A stretch of DNA of 64,000 nt from Streptomyces hygroscopicus subsp. hygroscopicus (GTDB lineage Bacteria > Actinomycetota > Actinomycetes > Streptomycetales > Streptomycetaceae). The stretch covers positions 372,001-436,000 of the forward strand of contig NZ_BSSM01000003.1 in assembly GCF_030269125.1 (NCBI RefSeq), read 5' to 3'. Each line of letters begins with the position of its first letter. Within the stretch, counting starts at the first letter, position 1. Below the pieces are notes generated by a model, which had not been told where the DNA came from, ran no database searches, and was given only the letters and a program-made list of their open reading frames with translations. Below, in pieces: positions 16,402-24,427 of the stretch. The position numbers and the translations under genes are program-made.

Positions 16402-17661
16402 GTGGCCGCAGGGAGAGAGGTGGCGATCCAGGCCATGGGCGAAGACGGCGCGGACCGGTCGGGGGGATTCGGCGAGCAGTTGCTGGGGCGGCTGCTGGAC
16501 AGGGCGCGGCTGCTGCCGCCGCAGCTGGTCGCCCCGCTGATCGCGGAGGAGGTGACCAGGATCGGTGGCCGGGACCTCTCCATCCTGCTCCAGGACTACG
16601 CGCAGGAGCTGCTGGTACCGCTGCCGGGCAGGAAGCTGCACGCCGGCCAGCCCGAGCCGATGGCCGCCACACCCGCCGGCCGGGCCTTCCTGAGCGGGAA
16701 GACCGTCGAAGTGCCACAGGGCGGCGGGGGCGTCCGGGTGTACCTGCCGCTGCTGGACGGAAGCGATCACGTGGGCGTGATGGCACTGACGCTCGACTCC
16801 TTGGGCGAGGACGACCGGCGCCTGATGAACAGGCTCGCCGGTCTGGTCGCCGACATGCTGGTCACCAAGGCCGCCTACACCGACCAGTTCTTCCTGGCCC
16901 GGCGTCGGGAGCCGATGAGCGTGTCCGCGGAGATCCAGTGGAACCTGTTGCCGCCGCTGACGATGTCCGTGCCGCAGGTCCAGGTGGCCGGCATCCTGGA
17001 GCCTGCCTACCGGGTCGCCGGCGACAGCTTCGACTACGCCCTCAACGACAACATCCTGCACGCGGCCGTGATCGACGCGATGGGCCACGGCCTGGACGCC
17101 GCCACGATGGCGACCGTGGCCATCGGCGCCTACCGGCACGCCCGGCGCGTGTTCATCAGCCTGGCCGAGAAGTACGCGTTCATGGACGACGCCATCTCCC
17201 GGCAGTTCGGGCCCGACCACTTCGCCACAGCGCAGCTCATGCACCTGAACATCGCCACCGGTGAGATGGAGCTGGTCAACGCGGGCCACCCCGCGCCGCT
17301 GCTCATCCACGACGGCCGGGTCGTCGGGCAGTTGGAGAGCGCGACGACGCTGCCCGTCGGTTTCGGCGGTGAGCTGCCCCGCATCATGGAGCACGCGCTC
17401 CAGCGAGGCGACCGGGTGCTCTGCTACACCGACGGCATCATCGAGGAGCGCGTGCACGGCGGGGAGCCGTTCGGTGAGGAGCGACTCATCGCTTGCGTCA
17501 ACCGCCTGGGGGAAGAGCCCTCGCAGGGATTGCGGGCGGATCTGCGCCGACTCTCCCACACCCTGAAGAGGGAACGGGGCGGGCGCACGAGCGACGACGC
17601 CACCCTTTTCATGATCGAGTGGCGTGGAGGCGCCGCCGACCACTTCTCCGTCCTTGGCTGA
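16402..17661 (+). CDS. SpoIIE/PP2C-type serine phosphatase with GAF-like N-terminus
   Basis: This 419-residue protein belongs to the RsbU/SpoIIE PP2C phosphatases, which dephosphorylate anti-anti-sigma factors in Streptomyces stress and development signalling. The N-terminal half (about 30-170) is a GAF-like sensor domain. The phosphatase domain holds PAYRVAGDSFDYALNDN (metal Asp), VIDAMGHGLDAATMAT (second Asp), a NAGHPAPLL motif and GGRTSDDATL near the end, the canonical metal-binding set. GTG at 16402 gives the longest form; GTG 16420 and ATG 16435 are closer to purine-rich sites and may be the true start. No anti-sigma factor gene is adjacent. Confidence 0.9.
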   Translation: MAAGREVAIQAMGEDGADRSGGFGEQLLGRLLDRARLLPPQLVAPLIAEEVTRIGGRDLSILLQDYAQELLVPLPGRKLHAGQPEPMAATPAGRAFLSGKTVEVPQGGGGVRVYLPLLDGSDHVGVMALTLDSLGEDDRRLMNRLAGLVADMLVTKAAYTDQFFLARRREPMSVSAEIQWNLLPPLTMSVPQVQVAGILEPAYRVAGDSFDYALNDNILHAAVIDAMGHGLDAATMATVAIGAYRHARRVFISLAEKYAFMDDAISRQFGPDHFATAQLMHLNIATGEMELVNAGHPAPLLIHDGRVVGQLESATTLPVGFGGELPRIMEHALQRGDRVLCYTDGIIEERVHGGEPFGEERLIACVNRLGEEPSQGLRADLRRLSHTLKRERGGRTSDDATLFMIEWRGGAADHFSVLG

Positions 17662-17782
17662 GTGCCTCCACCTCCGAGGCGGTGCCGCCCACGAGGACGA
17701 GGCCCCGCTCGACGATCCAGGCCGGCCGGCCTCCCGGAAGTGCCCCCGACCGCGGCTCGTGGGCTGTTCGGGGCGCGGCCCG

Positions 17783-18340
17783 CTACAGGTCGAACTCCAC
17801 GTGCTCGATGTCCGTGAAGCGGACCTCCTCCAGCTGGCCGGCGCGGCGACCGCTGTCCTGGAAGTACACCTCCTTGAGCCCCTCGGCGGCGATCCGCTGC
17901 AACTGCCGCTCCCCGGCGCCGGCCTCCTGGGCGTCGAAGAGGCGGGCGGCGAACTGCGGCGGGAGGGCGATGGTCAGGTGCCGGATCCGGGCGTCGTCGG
18001 TCGAACCGACCGGCGCGGTGTAGCCGATCCGGGCGCGGGTGTCGATGATGATGCCGCCCGTCGTCGCCGCCGTCCGCCGTGCCCTGGCCCTCACCTGCGG
18101 CTGCCACCGCTTCATCACCTCGCGCTCCAGGCGTGCGGCGAGGTCGGGGCGGGGCTTCTTGATCTGGTCCTTCACGTACCGTTCGACGGTGCGCTGGGAG
18201 ATGCCCAGCGTCCGGGCGACCGCTTTGGTGCCCTTGAGCTGCTTGACCAGGTACCGCATCCGCGCGGGCGCGCTCTTGGGCGCCGGGCGGGTGAACGCCT
18301 TCTGCACCGCGGCCTCCAGGCCGTCCCCGAACAGGCTCAT
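17783..18340 (-). CDS. tpg: Telomere terminal protein Tpg
   Basis: This 185-residue protein matches the Streptomyces terminal protein Tpg, which is covalently attached to the 5' ends of linear chromosomes and plasmids and primes telomere end-patching. It starts MSLFGDGLEAAVQKAFTRP and has an N-terminal helix-turn-helix (AVARTLGISQRTVERYVKDQ). The basic tract RWQPQVRARARR, the RARIGYTAPVGSTDD segment and the acidic end RFTDIEHVEFDL follow. Length, motif order and location directly downstream of tap (9-bp gap) are as known for the family. It is almost certainly co-transcribed with tap and is convergent with the SpoIIE gene. Confidence 0.95.
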   Translation of the reverse strand: MSLFGDGLEAAVQKAFTRPAPKSAPARMRYLVKQLKGTKAVARTLGISQRTVERYVKDQIKKPRPDLAARLEREVMKRWQPQVRARARRTAATTGGIIIDTRARIGYTAPVGSTDDARIRHLTIALPPQFAARLFDAQEAGAGERQLQRIAAEGLKEVYFQDSGRRAGQLEEVRFTDIEHVEFDL

Positions 18341-18349
18341 CGACCTCGC

Positions 18350-20599
18350 CTACTCTCCGTTGTCGACGTCGGTGACGGTGCCGTCCTTGATGTACCGGGC
18401 GAGATTGAGGTCCGGGGCGTCGAACCGCTCGCGGACCTCCTCGCCCCACAGCACGCTCTGGGTGCCCTCGTGCTTGACCAGGCCCGGGTTGATGCCGAGC
18501 TTGAAGCCGCCGGGCAGCGCCTTGCCGTCCCGGTAGGGCAGGAAGTCCAGCGGGCTCGGCCCGTTCGAGGCGTAGACGACGCAGTCGGACAGGATCGCGA
18601 CCGGGTACTGCCCGGTGAACGCCGCGTGCTTGACGATCTTGCGGTGCAGGTTGATCCGGGTGCGGGAGATGACCGCCGCGCGGATGTCCGGGCGCCACGT
18701 CGGCCGCTCCAGCGCCCGCCACGGCTCGCCCGGTCGCCAGCCCTCGCCCCGGGGCCGCTCGCGCAGCTTGCCCAGGCCGCCCTTCACCGTCGCCTTGATC
18801 GCGGAGACGACGATCGCCAGCTCCGGGTCGCGCTCCCGGTAGCCGTCCATCGCCGCCAGGAAGTCGGCCGGTGCCATGTCCGCGTGGACGCCGAGGTCGG
18901 CCATCGTGGCGAGGAAGGCGTCGCGCAACCGGTTGTACCAGCCGTCCAGGTAGCGGCCGCTCTCGTGGCGGACCCATGCCTCGACGGGACGGACCTCGTA
19001 GCCGAGTTCCACCGCGTACGCGACGGTGGGTGTCGCGTACCAGGCCGGTCCCTCGGGGCGATCGCCCTTCGGCGTGAACGGACTGGGCAGCAGGCCGGCG
19101 TCCAGGTCCGCCCATCGGTCCTTGGCGATCCTCACGCGTGACAGGTCCACATGGGACAGGTCGACCAGCCAGGAGCCGGGCAGCTTCGGGTCGAACACCG
19201 GATTCCCGACACGGGTGGGCGCGCCGAGGCCGACGGTCAGGCCGTTGGCGCCCGCGGCGAAGGCCATGTTGACGTCGAGGCCGACCAGGTGCCGCAAGGT
19301 GCACTCGGCATCGGTCATCGGTCGCGCCCAGTCGTACGCCTCCTCGAACAGCTTCTCCGCGGGGCCGCGGACGTGGAAGCGCGGCAGGTCCTTCAGGAGC
19401 GGGTGGCCGTCGGGAGCCTCGCACGGGGCGCAGTCCACCGGGTCCTTGCCCAGGCTGCCGGGGTTGTGCTCGGAGTACCGGCGGCCGTCGGCGCCGGGCT
19501 CGGAGGCGCGGGTCGGCGGGTGCAGCGCGGTCATCAGCTCCAGGCCGGTGACGGCGGTGGAGCCGCGCGGTGTCATGACGCGGGAGGCGTAGACGCCCAG
19601 GACGCGGGCGAGTTCGGGTGCCGGGAGTTGTCCGGCCTCGCCCCAGTGACGGGAGTCGAGCGCGTGCCAGGACGGGACGCACAGCTGGACGCAGGCCCGC
19701 TTCGAGCCCTGCGCGGGACGGTAGATCCGCGCCCACGGCCCGAACCCGCGCTTGGTCAGCTTCCAGTCGGCGCGCGCCAGCTGCTTGATGACCTTGTGGC
19801 CCTCGGGGAGCCGCCCGGCGAGCCGTTCCCCGTCGGTGAGGGAGACGGGGAGGCCGTAGCGCTTCAGCGCGGCCTCGGTGAGCACGAGCAGCGGGTCGGC
19901 GTCCTTGCCCGGCCCGGACAGCTTCGGCTGCCCCAGCCTCGCCTCCCCCAGCGTCCATTCCGCGAGGGCGGGGATCGACTTGGCCGGCACGTCCAGGACG
20001 AGGCCGCCGGTGCAGTACGCCAGCACCTGGCCGTCCTTCACGTCGACGACCGCCAGGGGTCCGTTCTCGAACCGCGGGCCGGTGCCGCCCGCCGTAGTGC
20101 CGGCCGGGGCTGTCTTCCGCGCGTCCGGAAGGTCCTTCCGCGTGTCCGGACGGCGAGCCGTCGACGCCGGCGCGGCGGTGCGCGCCGGACGTGTCGCGGC
20201 GGCCGGAGCGGCGGCGACAGGAGCGGGGGCCTCGTGTGCGGTCATCGCCGCGCCTTGGGGGGCCGGGCCGGTGGGTTGGGTGTGCGCGGCCGGCGGGGCG
20301 GACGCGACCGTGGAGGCGGCCGGCGCGGGGGCGGTCGGCTCCGGCGCCGGGGGTGGGGGGTAGAGGTTCGCGAGTTGCGTCAGCAGTCGCGCGTACGCCT
20401 CGCGCTCCGGGCCTCGCGGCTCGGTCGGCTTCTTGGCCGACTCCCAGCCGGACACCGTGGCCCGCCGCACCTTCAGCGCGGCGGCGACTTCGTCCAGCGT
20501 CAGGCCGTGCGCGACCCTCAGCCGCTTGCGCTCCTCCGCGGGAGGCAGCGGGGAACGAGACGCGACCAGCGCGTCGACGGCGTCGAACAACTCGGACAC
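18350..20599 (-). CDS. tap: Telomere-associated protein Tap
   Basis: This 749-residue protein matches Tap, which binds the single-stranded 3' overhang of Streptomyces telomeres and brings Tpg to them. It has an N-terminal XRE-type helix-turn-helix (about residues 22-70, GLTLDEVAAALKVRRATVSG), a long Ala/Pro-rich low-complexity linker (about 80-170) and a large conserved C-terminal region. Typical stretches of the latter are WARIYRPAQGSKR, LVGLDVNMAFAAGANGLTVG and AILSDCVVYASNGPS. The GTG start follows GGAGG at a good distance. It forms an operon with tpg. A perfect inverted repeat 34 bases upstream may be its own operator. Confidence 0.95.
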   Translation of the reverse strand: MSELFDAVDALVASRSPLPPAEERKRLRVAHGLTLDEVAAALKVRRATVSGWESAKKPTEPRGPEREAYARLLTQLANLYPPPPAPEPTAPAPAASTVASAPPAAHTQPTGPAPQGAAMTAHEAPAPVAAAPAAATRPARTAAPASTARRPDTRKDLPDARKTAPAGTTAGGTGPRFENGPLAVVDVKDGQVLAYCTGGLVLDVPAKSIPALAEWTLGEARLGQPKLSGPGKDADPLLVLTEAALKRYGLPVSLTDGERLAGRLPEGHKVIKQLARADWKLTKRGFGPWARIYRPAQGSKRACVQLCVPSWHALDSRHWGEAGQLPAPELARVLGVYASRVMTPRGSTAVTGLELMTALHPPTRASEPGADGRRYSEHNPGSLGKDPVDCAPCEAPDGHPLLKDLPRFHVRGPAEKLFEEAYDWARPMTDAECTLRHLVGLDVNMAFAAGANGLTVGLGAPTRVGNPVFDPKLPGSWLVDLSHVDLSRVRIAKDRWADLDAGLLPSPFTPKGDRPEGPAWYATPTVAYAVELGYEVRPVEAWVRHESGRYLDGWYNRLRDAFLATMADLGVHADMAPADFLAAMDGYRERDPELAIVVSAIKATVKGGLGKLRERPRGEGWRPGEPWRALERPTWRPDIRAAVISRTRINLHRKIVKHAAFTGQYPVAILSDCVVYASNGPSPLDFLPYRDGKALPGGFKLGINPGLVKHEGTQSVLWGEEVRERFDAPDLNLARYIKDGTVTDVDNGE

Positions 20600-20633
20600 G
20601 AGGTACCTCCGGGCGACACCCTATCCCAGGAAA

Positions 20634-20661
20634 CGTACGGAGAGTGCACTTTCTCCGTACG
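20634..20661. promoter_or_regulatory. Inverted repeat in front of tap-tpg
   Basis: CGTACGGAGA, eight bases, TCTCCGTACG: a perfect 10-bp dyad about 35 bases upstream of the tap start. Because Tap carries its own XRE domain, autoregulation is plausible; a hairpin in the 5' leader is the alternative. Confidence 0.6.
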
Positions 20662-20998
20662 GATCGCGTACGCGCGGCGGCGTTCGCGCTGTCTCCGGGG
20701 ACCTTCGGGTTCAGTCGCTCCGGTCGCTCGGTGAGACATGGTGCTGAAGATCGACAGTACAGGGACGCCCTCGTCAGCCCCCTAGGTCCCGGCAGTCACG
20801 CCGTTGCGGGCGTGACGACGGCCTGCATGACCCCGTCGGGGGTCGTGCCGCCCGTCGTCACGTCGAGGGGCGGGTTCGGTGCAGCGGGGCGGAACGGACC
20901 AGCGGCGTCCGTTCCCCGGGCGGCCTCCTCCGCGGCTTCGGATACAGGAAGTTAACTCCCCCGACCCTGGCGCGAGACCGCCCCGGCCGACGATCGCC
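20662..20998. other. Intergenic stretch without a gene
   Basis: About 340 bases lie between the tap promoter and the permease promoter. No frame has convincing coding character. I looked for the conserved blocks of a guanidine-I (ykkC) riboswitch ahead of the permease and did not find them. Confidence 0.5.
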
Positions 20999-21020
20999 AT
21001 ACCTGTCAAGCGACAGGTAT
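20999..21020. promoter_or_regulatory. Candidate TetR operator of the guanidine/urea operon
   Basis: ATACCTGTC, four bases, GACAGGTAT: a perfect 9-bp dyad 25 bases upstream of the permease start. It is the only strong palindrome near the operon and the last gene encodes a TetR regulator, so feedback through this site is the simplest reading. The CTGTC-N4-GACAG core is a typical TetR-type site. Confidence 0.7.
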
Positions 21021-21045
21021 CCGTCGATCGATCGGAGGTGCGGTG

Positions 21046-22650
21046 ATGAGCCGGCCCCAACTCCCCTCAGGGCAGAGCCTGCGCGGCGGCGCCGCGAACA
21101 GGCCCGCTCCCCTCGGCTACCAGCAGGAACTCCGCCGCCAGGTGGGCGGCTTCGCCTCCTTCGCCGCGGGTTTCTCCTTCGTCTCGATCCTCACCACCGT
21201 CTTCCAGTTGTTCGGTCTCGGCTTCGGCCTCGGCGGTGCGACGTTCTTCTGGACGTGGCCGCTGGTCTTCGCGGGCCAGTTGCTGGTCGCGCTCTGTTTC
21301 GCCGAACTGGCGGCGCGCTGGCCCATATCCGGGGCGATCTACCAGTGGTCGAGCCGACTGGCCGGCACCACGGTGGGCTGGTTCGTCGGCTGGGTCATGA
21401 TCCTCGGGCAGATCCTCACCGTCGCGGCGGCGGCGATCGCCGCGCAGGCGGTGCTGCCGGGCATCTGGTCGGGCTTCCAGATCGTCGGGGGGCCGGGCGC
21501 CGACCCCTCGGTCGGCTCCCCGACCGGCGCGCGGAACGCGGTCCTGCTGGGCTGCCTGCTGCTGGTGGTCACCACGGTGGTCAACGTCCTGGGCATCCGT
21601 CAGATGGCCGCCGCCACCAGCTTCGGTGTGGCGGTCGAGATCATCGGCGTGGTCGCCCTGGTCCTGGCGCTCTTCTTCCTGCCCGAGCGCGGCCCGCAGG
21701 TCGTGCTCCACGACACCGGCCGGTCCGGGCACGGCGGCTACCTCGGGGCGCTCCTCGCGTCCTCGCTGATGGCGGCGTACGTGATGGTCGGCTTCGACTC
21801 GGCGGGCGAGTTGGCGGAGGAGACCCACAGCCCGCGCCGGACCACTCCCCGGACCATCCTGCGGGCGCTGATCACCTCCGGCGTCGGCGGCGCGCTGCTG
21901 ATCCTTTCGGGGCTCATGGCGGCGAGCAGCCTGACCGACGGGAAACTGGCCGCGGGCGGTCTCTCCTGGGTGCTCACCGACCGGCTCGGCGGGGTCGCGG
22001 GCCGACTGCTGCTGTGCTGCGTGGCGGTCGCGGTGTTCGCCTGCACCCTGGCCGTGCAGACCTCCGGGGCGCGGATGATGTACTCCATGGCACGCGAAGG
22101 CGCCCTGCCGTTCCACCGGCGCCTCGCGAAGGTCTCGGCCCGCACCGGCACACCGGTCACCACGTCGATCGTGGTCGGCGTCGCTGCCGCCGCCGCGCTC
22201 GTCGTGAACATCGGCCAGTCGGCGATCTTCACCGCGCTGTCCAGCCTCTGCATCGCCATGCTGTACCTGGCCTATCTGGGCGTCACTCTGCCGCTGCTGG
22301 TCAGCCGGATCCGGCGACGGGCCACCGGAGGACTCCCGGCGGGTGTCGACGAGACCGGGCGGCCCCTGTTCTCACTGGGCCGGTGGGGAGTGGCGGTCAA
22401 CGCGGTCGCGGTGCTCTACCAGGCCGGCATGACGGTCGACCTGGTCTGGCCGCGCGCGGAGATCTACGACCTCACCGGCGGCACCTGGTGGCTGCGGTGG
22501 AGCGCCCCGCTCTTCATCGGGCTCAGTCTCGCCGCCGGCGCCGCCTACTTCCTCTCCCGACGGCTGCACCGCCGTATCGAGCTGAGGCACGTGCCCCACA
22601 CGCACACCGAGCCTCCCCGCGAGGCCGAGGCCGTCGCCGAGCCCGCCTGA
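21046..22650 (+). CDS. APC-superfamily permease of the guanidine/urea operon
   Basis: The 534-residue integral membrane protein has about twelve hydrophobic helices and the amino acid-polyamine-organocation fold. Typical features are FSFVSILTTVFQLFG with a Gly-rich helix 1 break, ISGAIYQWSS after helix 2, and GFDSAGELAEETHSP between later helices. Permeases of this type are regularly found with urea carboxylase genes and are thought to import the nitrogen compound that the operon degrades. The ATG at 21046 is favoured over GTG 21043 by its 7-base spacing to GGAGG. It is the first gene of a run of six on one strand and is directly downstream of the palindrome at 20999-21020. Confidence 0.9.
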   Translation: MSRPQLPSGQSLRGGAANRPAPLGYQQELRRQVGGFASFAAGFSFVSILTTVFQLFGLGFGLGGATFFWTWPLVFAGQLLVALCFAELAARWPISGAIYQWSSRLAGTTVGWFVGWVMILGQILTVAAAAIAAQAVLPGIWSGFQIVGGPGADPSVGSPTGARNAVLLGCLLLVVTTVVNVLGIRQMAAATSFGVAVEIIGVVALVLALFFLPERGPQVVLHDTGRSGHGGYLGALLASSLMAAYVMVGFDSAGELAEETHSPRRTTPRTILRALITSGVGGALLILSGLMAASSLTDGKLAAGGLSWVLTDRLGGVAGRLLLCCVAVAVFACTLAVQTSGARMMYSMAREGALPFHRRLAKVSARTGTPVTTSIVVGVAAAAALVVNIGQSAIFTALSSLCIAMLYLAYLGVTLPLLVSRIRRRATGGLPAGVDETGRPLFSLGRWGVAVNAVAVLYQAGMTVDLVWPRAEIYDLTGGTWWLRWSAPLFIGLSLAAGAAYFLSRRLHRRIELRHVPHTHTEPPREAEAVAEPA

Positions 22651-22713
22651 GGGCCCGGCGGGACGAGCGGCGGCTTCCACCACGCACCACCACGAAGGGA
22701 CGACGGGACATCC

Positions 22714-23625
22714 ATGACCACCGCGGAAAGGCCGGCGGCGAGCGCGCCGCACGGCCGCTACCCCACCGAGCGGGTTCCGGCCCACGCCCGTGACCTGCAT
22801 CTGACCGACAGCGTCCGTAGCGCCCGCGACGACGCCCGTGCCCAGGGCGGGCAGTCCGGGGAGTGGATGCCGTACCTTCCGGCGTCCGGCAGCCCGTACC
22901 GCCCGCCGGGCGTGGACCCGGCCGCCCTCGTCTGGGCGGAGACGGTGGCACCGGGCGGCTACACGCACAAGGCGCTCGCCCGCGGCACCCGGCTGCGCTT
23001 CGACGACCCGACCGGCGACGCCTGCGCCCACCTGCTGCTCTTCAACGCGCTGGAGCCGGTGGAGCGGCTCAACGTCGCCGACACCCTGAAGATCCCCTGG
23101 CAGGCGTACCTGGGCGAGAACCATCCGCTGCTGTCCGGTGACGGCCGGGTCCTGGCCGTCGTCAGCGACGACTCCTCCGGCCGGCACGACGCCTTCTGCG
23201 GCACCAGCACGGACGCCTGGAACGAGCGCAAGTACGGTGACGCCCGCCCCGAGGGACCGGCGCCGTCCGGCCGGGGACTCTTCCTCAAGGCGGCCGCCAA
23301 GCACGGTCTGGGCCGCCGCGACCTGCCGCCCGGCGTGTCCTTCTTCCAGGGCGTACGCGTCGGGGCGGACGGCACCCTCGGCTGGCGGGGCAGCGCCGGG
23401 CCGGGCACGCATGTCGAACTCGTCGCGGAGATGCCCCTGTTGGTGCTGGTCGCCAACGTCGCCCACCCGCTGGACCCGCGGCCGGACTACGTCGTCGGCC
23501 CGCTGCGCGTGCACGCCTGGCGCGGTGCGCCGACCGGTCCGGACGAGCCGCGGTTCACCGCCACGCCGGAGCTGCACCGGGCCTACCTCAACACCGTCGA
23601 CTACTGCGAAGCCAGGGGGCTGTGA
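22714..23625 (+). CDS. DUF1989 protein, urea carboxylase-associated type 2 (carboxyguanidine deiminase subunit candidate)
   Basis: This 303-residue protein belongs to DUF1989, the urea carboxylase-associated family. Homologues in proteobacteria were shown to form a two-subunit carboxyguanidine deiminase (CgdA/CgdB) acting after guanidine carboxylase. Visible family features are WAETVAPGGYTHKALARGT, CAHLLLFNALEPVERLNVAD, DDSSGRHDAFCGTSTD and GVSFFQGVRVGADG. The Cys and His in these motifs are probable metal or catalytic residues. Its stop is one base from the start of the second DUF1989 gene, so the two are translationally linked and likely form a heteromer. The N-terminus is about 60 residues longer than in many homologues. 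Confidence 0.88.
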   Translation: MTTAERPAASAPHGRYPTERVPAHARDLHLTDSVRSARDDARAQGGQSGEWMPYLPASGSPYRPPGVDPAALVWAETVAPGGYTHKALARGTRLRFDDPTGDACAHLLLFNALEPVERLNVADTLKIPWQAYLGENHPLLSGDGRVLAVVSDDSSGRHDAFCGTSTDAWNERKYGDARPEGPAPSGRGLFLKAAAKHGLGRRDLPPGVSFFQGVRVGADGTLGWRGSAGPGTHVELVAEMPLLVLVANVAHPLDPRPDYVVGPLRVHAWRGAPTGPDEPRFTATPELHRAYLNTVDYCEARGL

Positions 23626-23626
23626 C

Positions 23627-24427
23627 ATGGCGACCACACGGACCGGGAACACCCCGGTCACCTTTCCGACGGCCTCGGGCGGCACCGTCGCCTCCACCGT
23701 CCCCGTCGGCGCGGTCCACGCGCCGGGCTCCCCGCTGGACCGGGGAGCGAGCCTGGTCGAGGGCGCCGTCGTCCTCGACGACACGGTGGCCCCCAACGCG
23801 CCCTGGTCGGCGGTGGTGCGCCGGGGACACGTCCTGACGATCGTCGACGTCGGCGGGAACCAGTCGGCCGACTGCCTGCTCTACGACGCCGACGATCCCG
23901 AGGAGCGCTACAGCGTGCCCGACACCCTGGCCTGGCAGGGCAACGCGTATGTGCGCACCGGCACCGTGCTGCGCAGCAACGAGGGCAGGGCGCTGATGAC
24001 CGTCGTGGCCAACGAGATCGACCGCCAGGACACCATCGGCGGTGCCTGCGGCAAGGAGTCCAACACCCTGCGCTACGGCCACCATGTGATGTTCCAGCAC
24101 GGCTGCCGGGAGAACTTCCTGGCCGAGGCCGGCCGGCGTGGCCTCGGTGTGCGGGACCTCGTCTCCAACCTCAACTGGTTCATGAACGTGCCCGTCGAGG
24201 CGGACGGCGCGCTGGGCATCGTGGACGGCATGTCGGCGCCGGGCCGCCGGGTCGCGGTGCGCGCCGACAGGGACGTGCTGGTGCTGGTGTCCAACTGCCC
24301 GCAGATGAACAACCCGTGCAACGACTTCAACCCGACGCCGCTGCGGATGCTCGTCGTGGACCCCGCGGCCGTCGCGGGCGGCACACGGTCCGCGGCGGCC
24401 GCCGGCACTTTGGGGGGAACCGCGTGA
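23627..24427 (+). CDS. DUF1989 protein, urea carboxylase-associated type 1 (carboxyguanidine deiminase subunit candidate)
   Basis: This 266-residue DUF1989 paralogue corresponds to urea carboxylase-associated protein 1. It has the strand VLTIVDVGGNQSADCLLYDA, then SVPDTLAWQGNAYVRTGT, GGACGKESNTLRYGHH, CRENFL, and CPQMNNPCND with FNPTPLRM near the C-terminus. The set of conserved Cys residues fits the metal-dependent deiminase subunit described for guanidine pathways. The first DUF1989 gene ends one base before its ATG, and its own stop overlaps the carboxylase start (GTGA), so all three are translationally coupled. A role in plain urea breakdown would not need these proteins, which argues for guanidine or a guanidino compound as substrate. 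Confidence 0.88.
   Translation: MATTRTGNTPVTFPTASGGTVASTVPVGAVHAPGSPLDRGASLVEGAVVLDDTVAPNAPWSAVVRRGHVLTIVDVGGNQSADCLLYDADDPEERYSVPDTLAWQGNAYVRTGTVLRSNEGRALMTVVANEIDRQDTIGGACGKESNTLRYGHHVMFQHGCRENFLAEAGRRGLGVRDLVSNLNWFMNVPVEADGALGIVDGMSAPGRRVAVRADRDVLVLVSNCPQMNNPCNDFNPTPLRMLVVDPAAVAGGTRSAAAAGTLGGTA

Noticed and set aside
15004..17643. 879-codon minus-strand frame across the XRE/MmyB and SpoIIE genes
   Set aside because: Only its last 67 codons, with CxxC motifs and a good ribosome binding site, look real; the rest is the shadow of two well-supported + strand genes.
20662..21040. Guanidine-I riboswitch in front of the permease
   Set aside because: The conserved ykkC blocks were not found; only a palindrome typical of protein binding is present.
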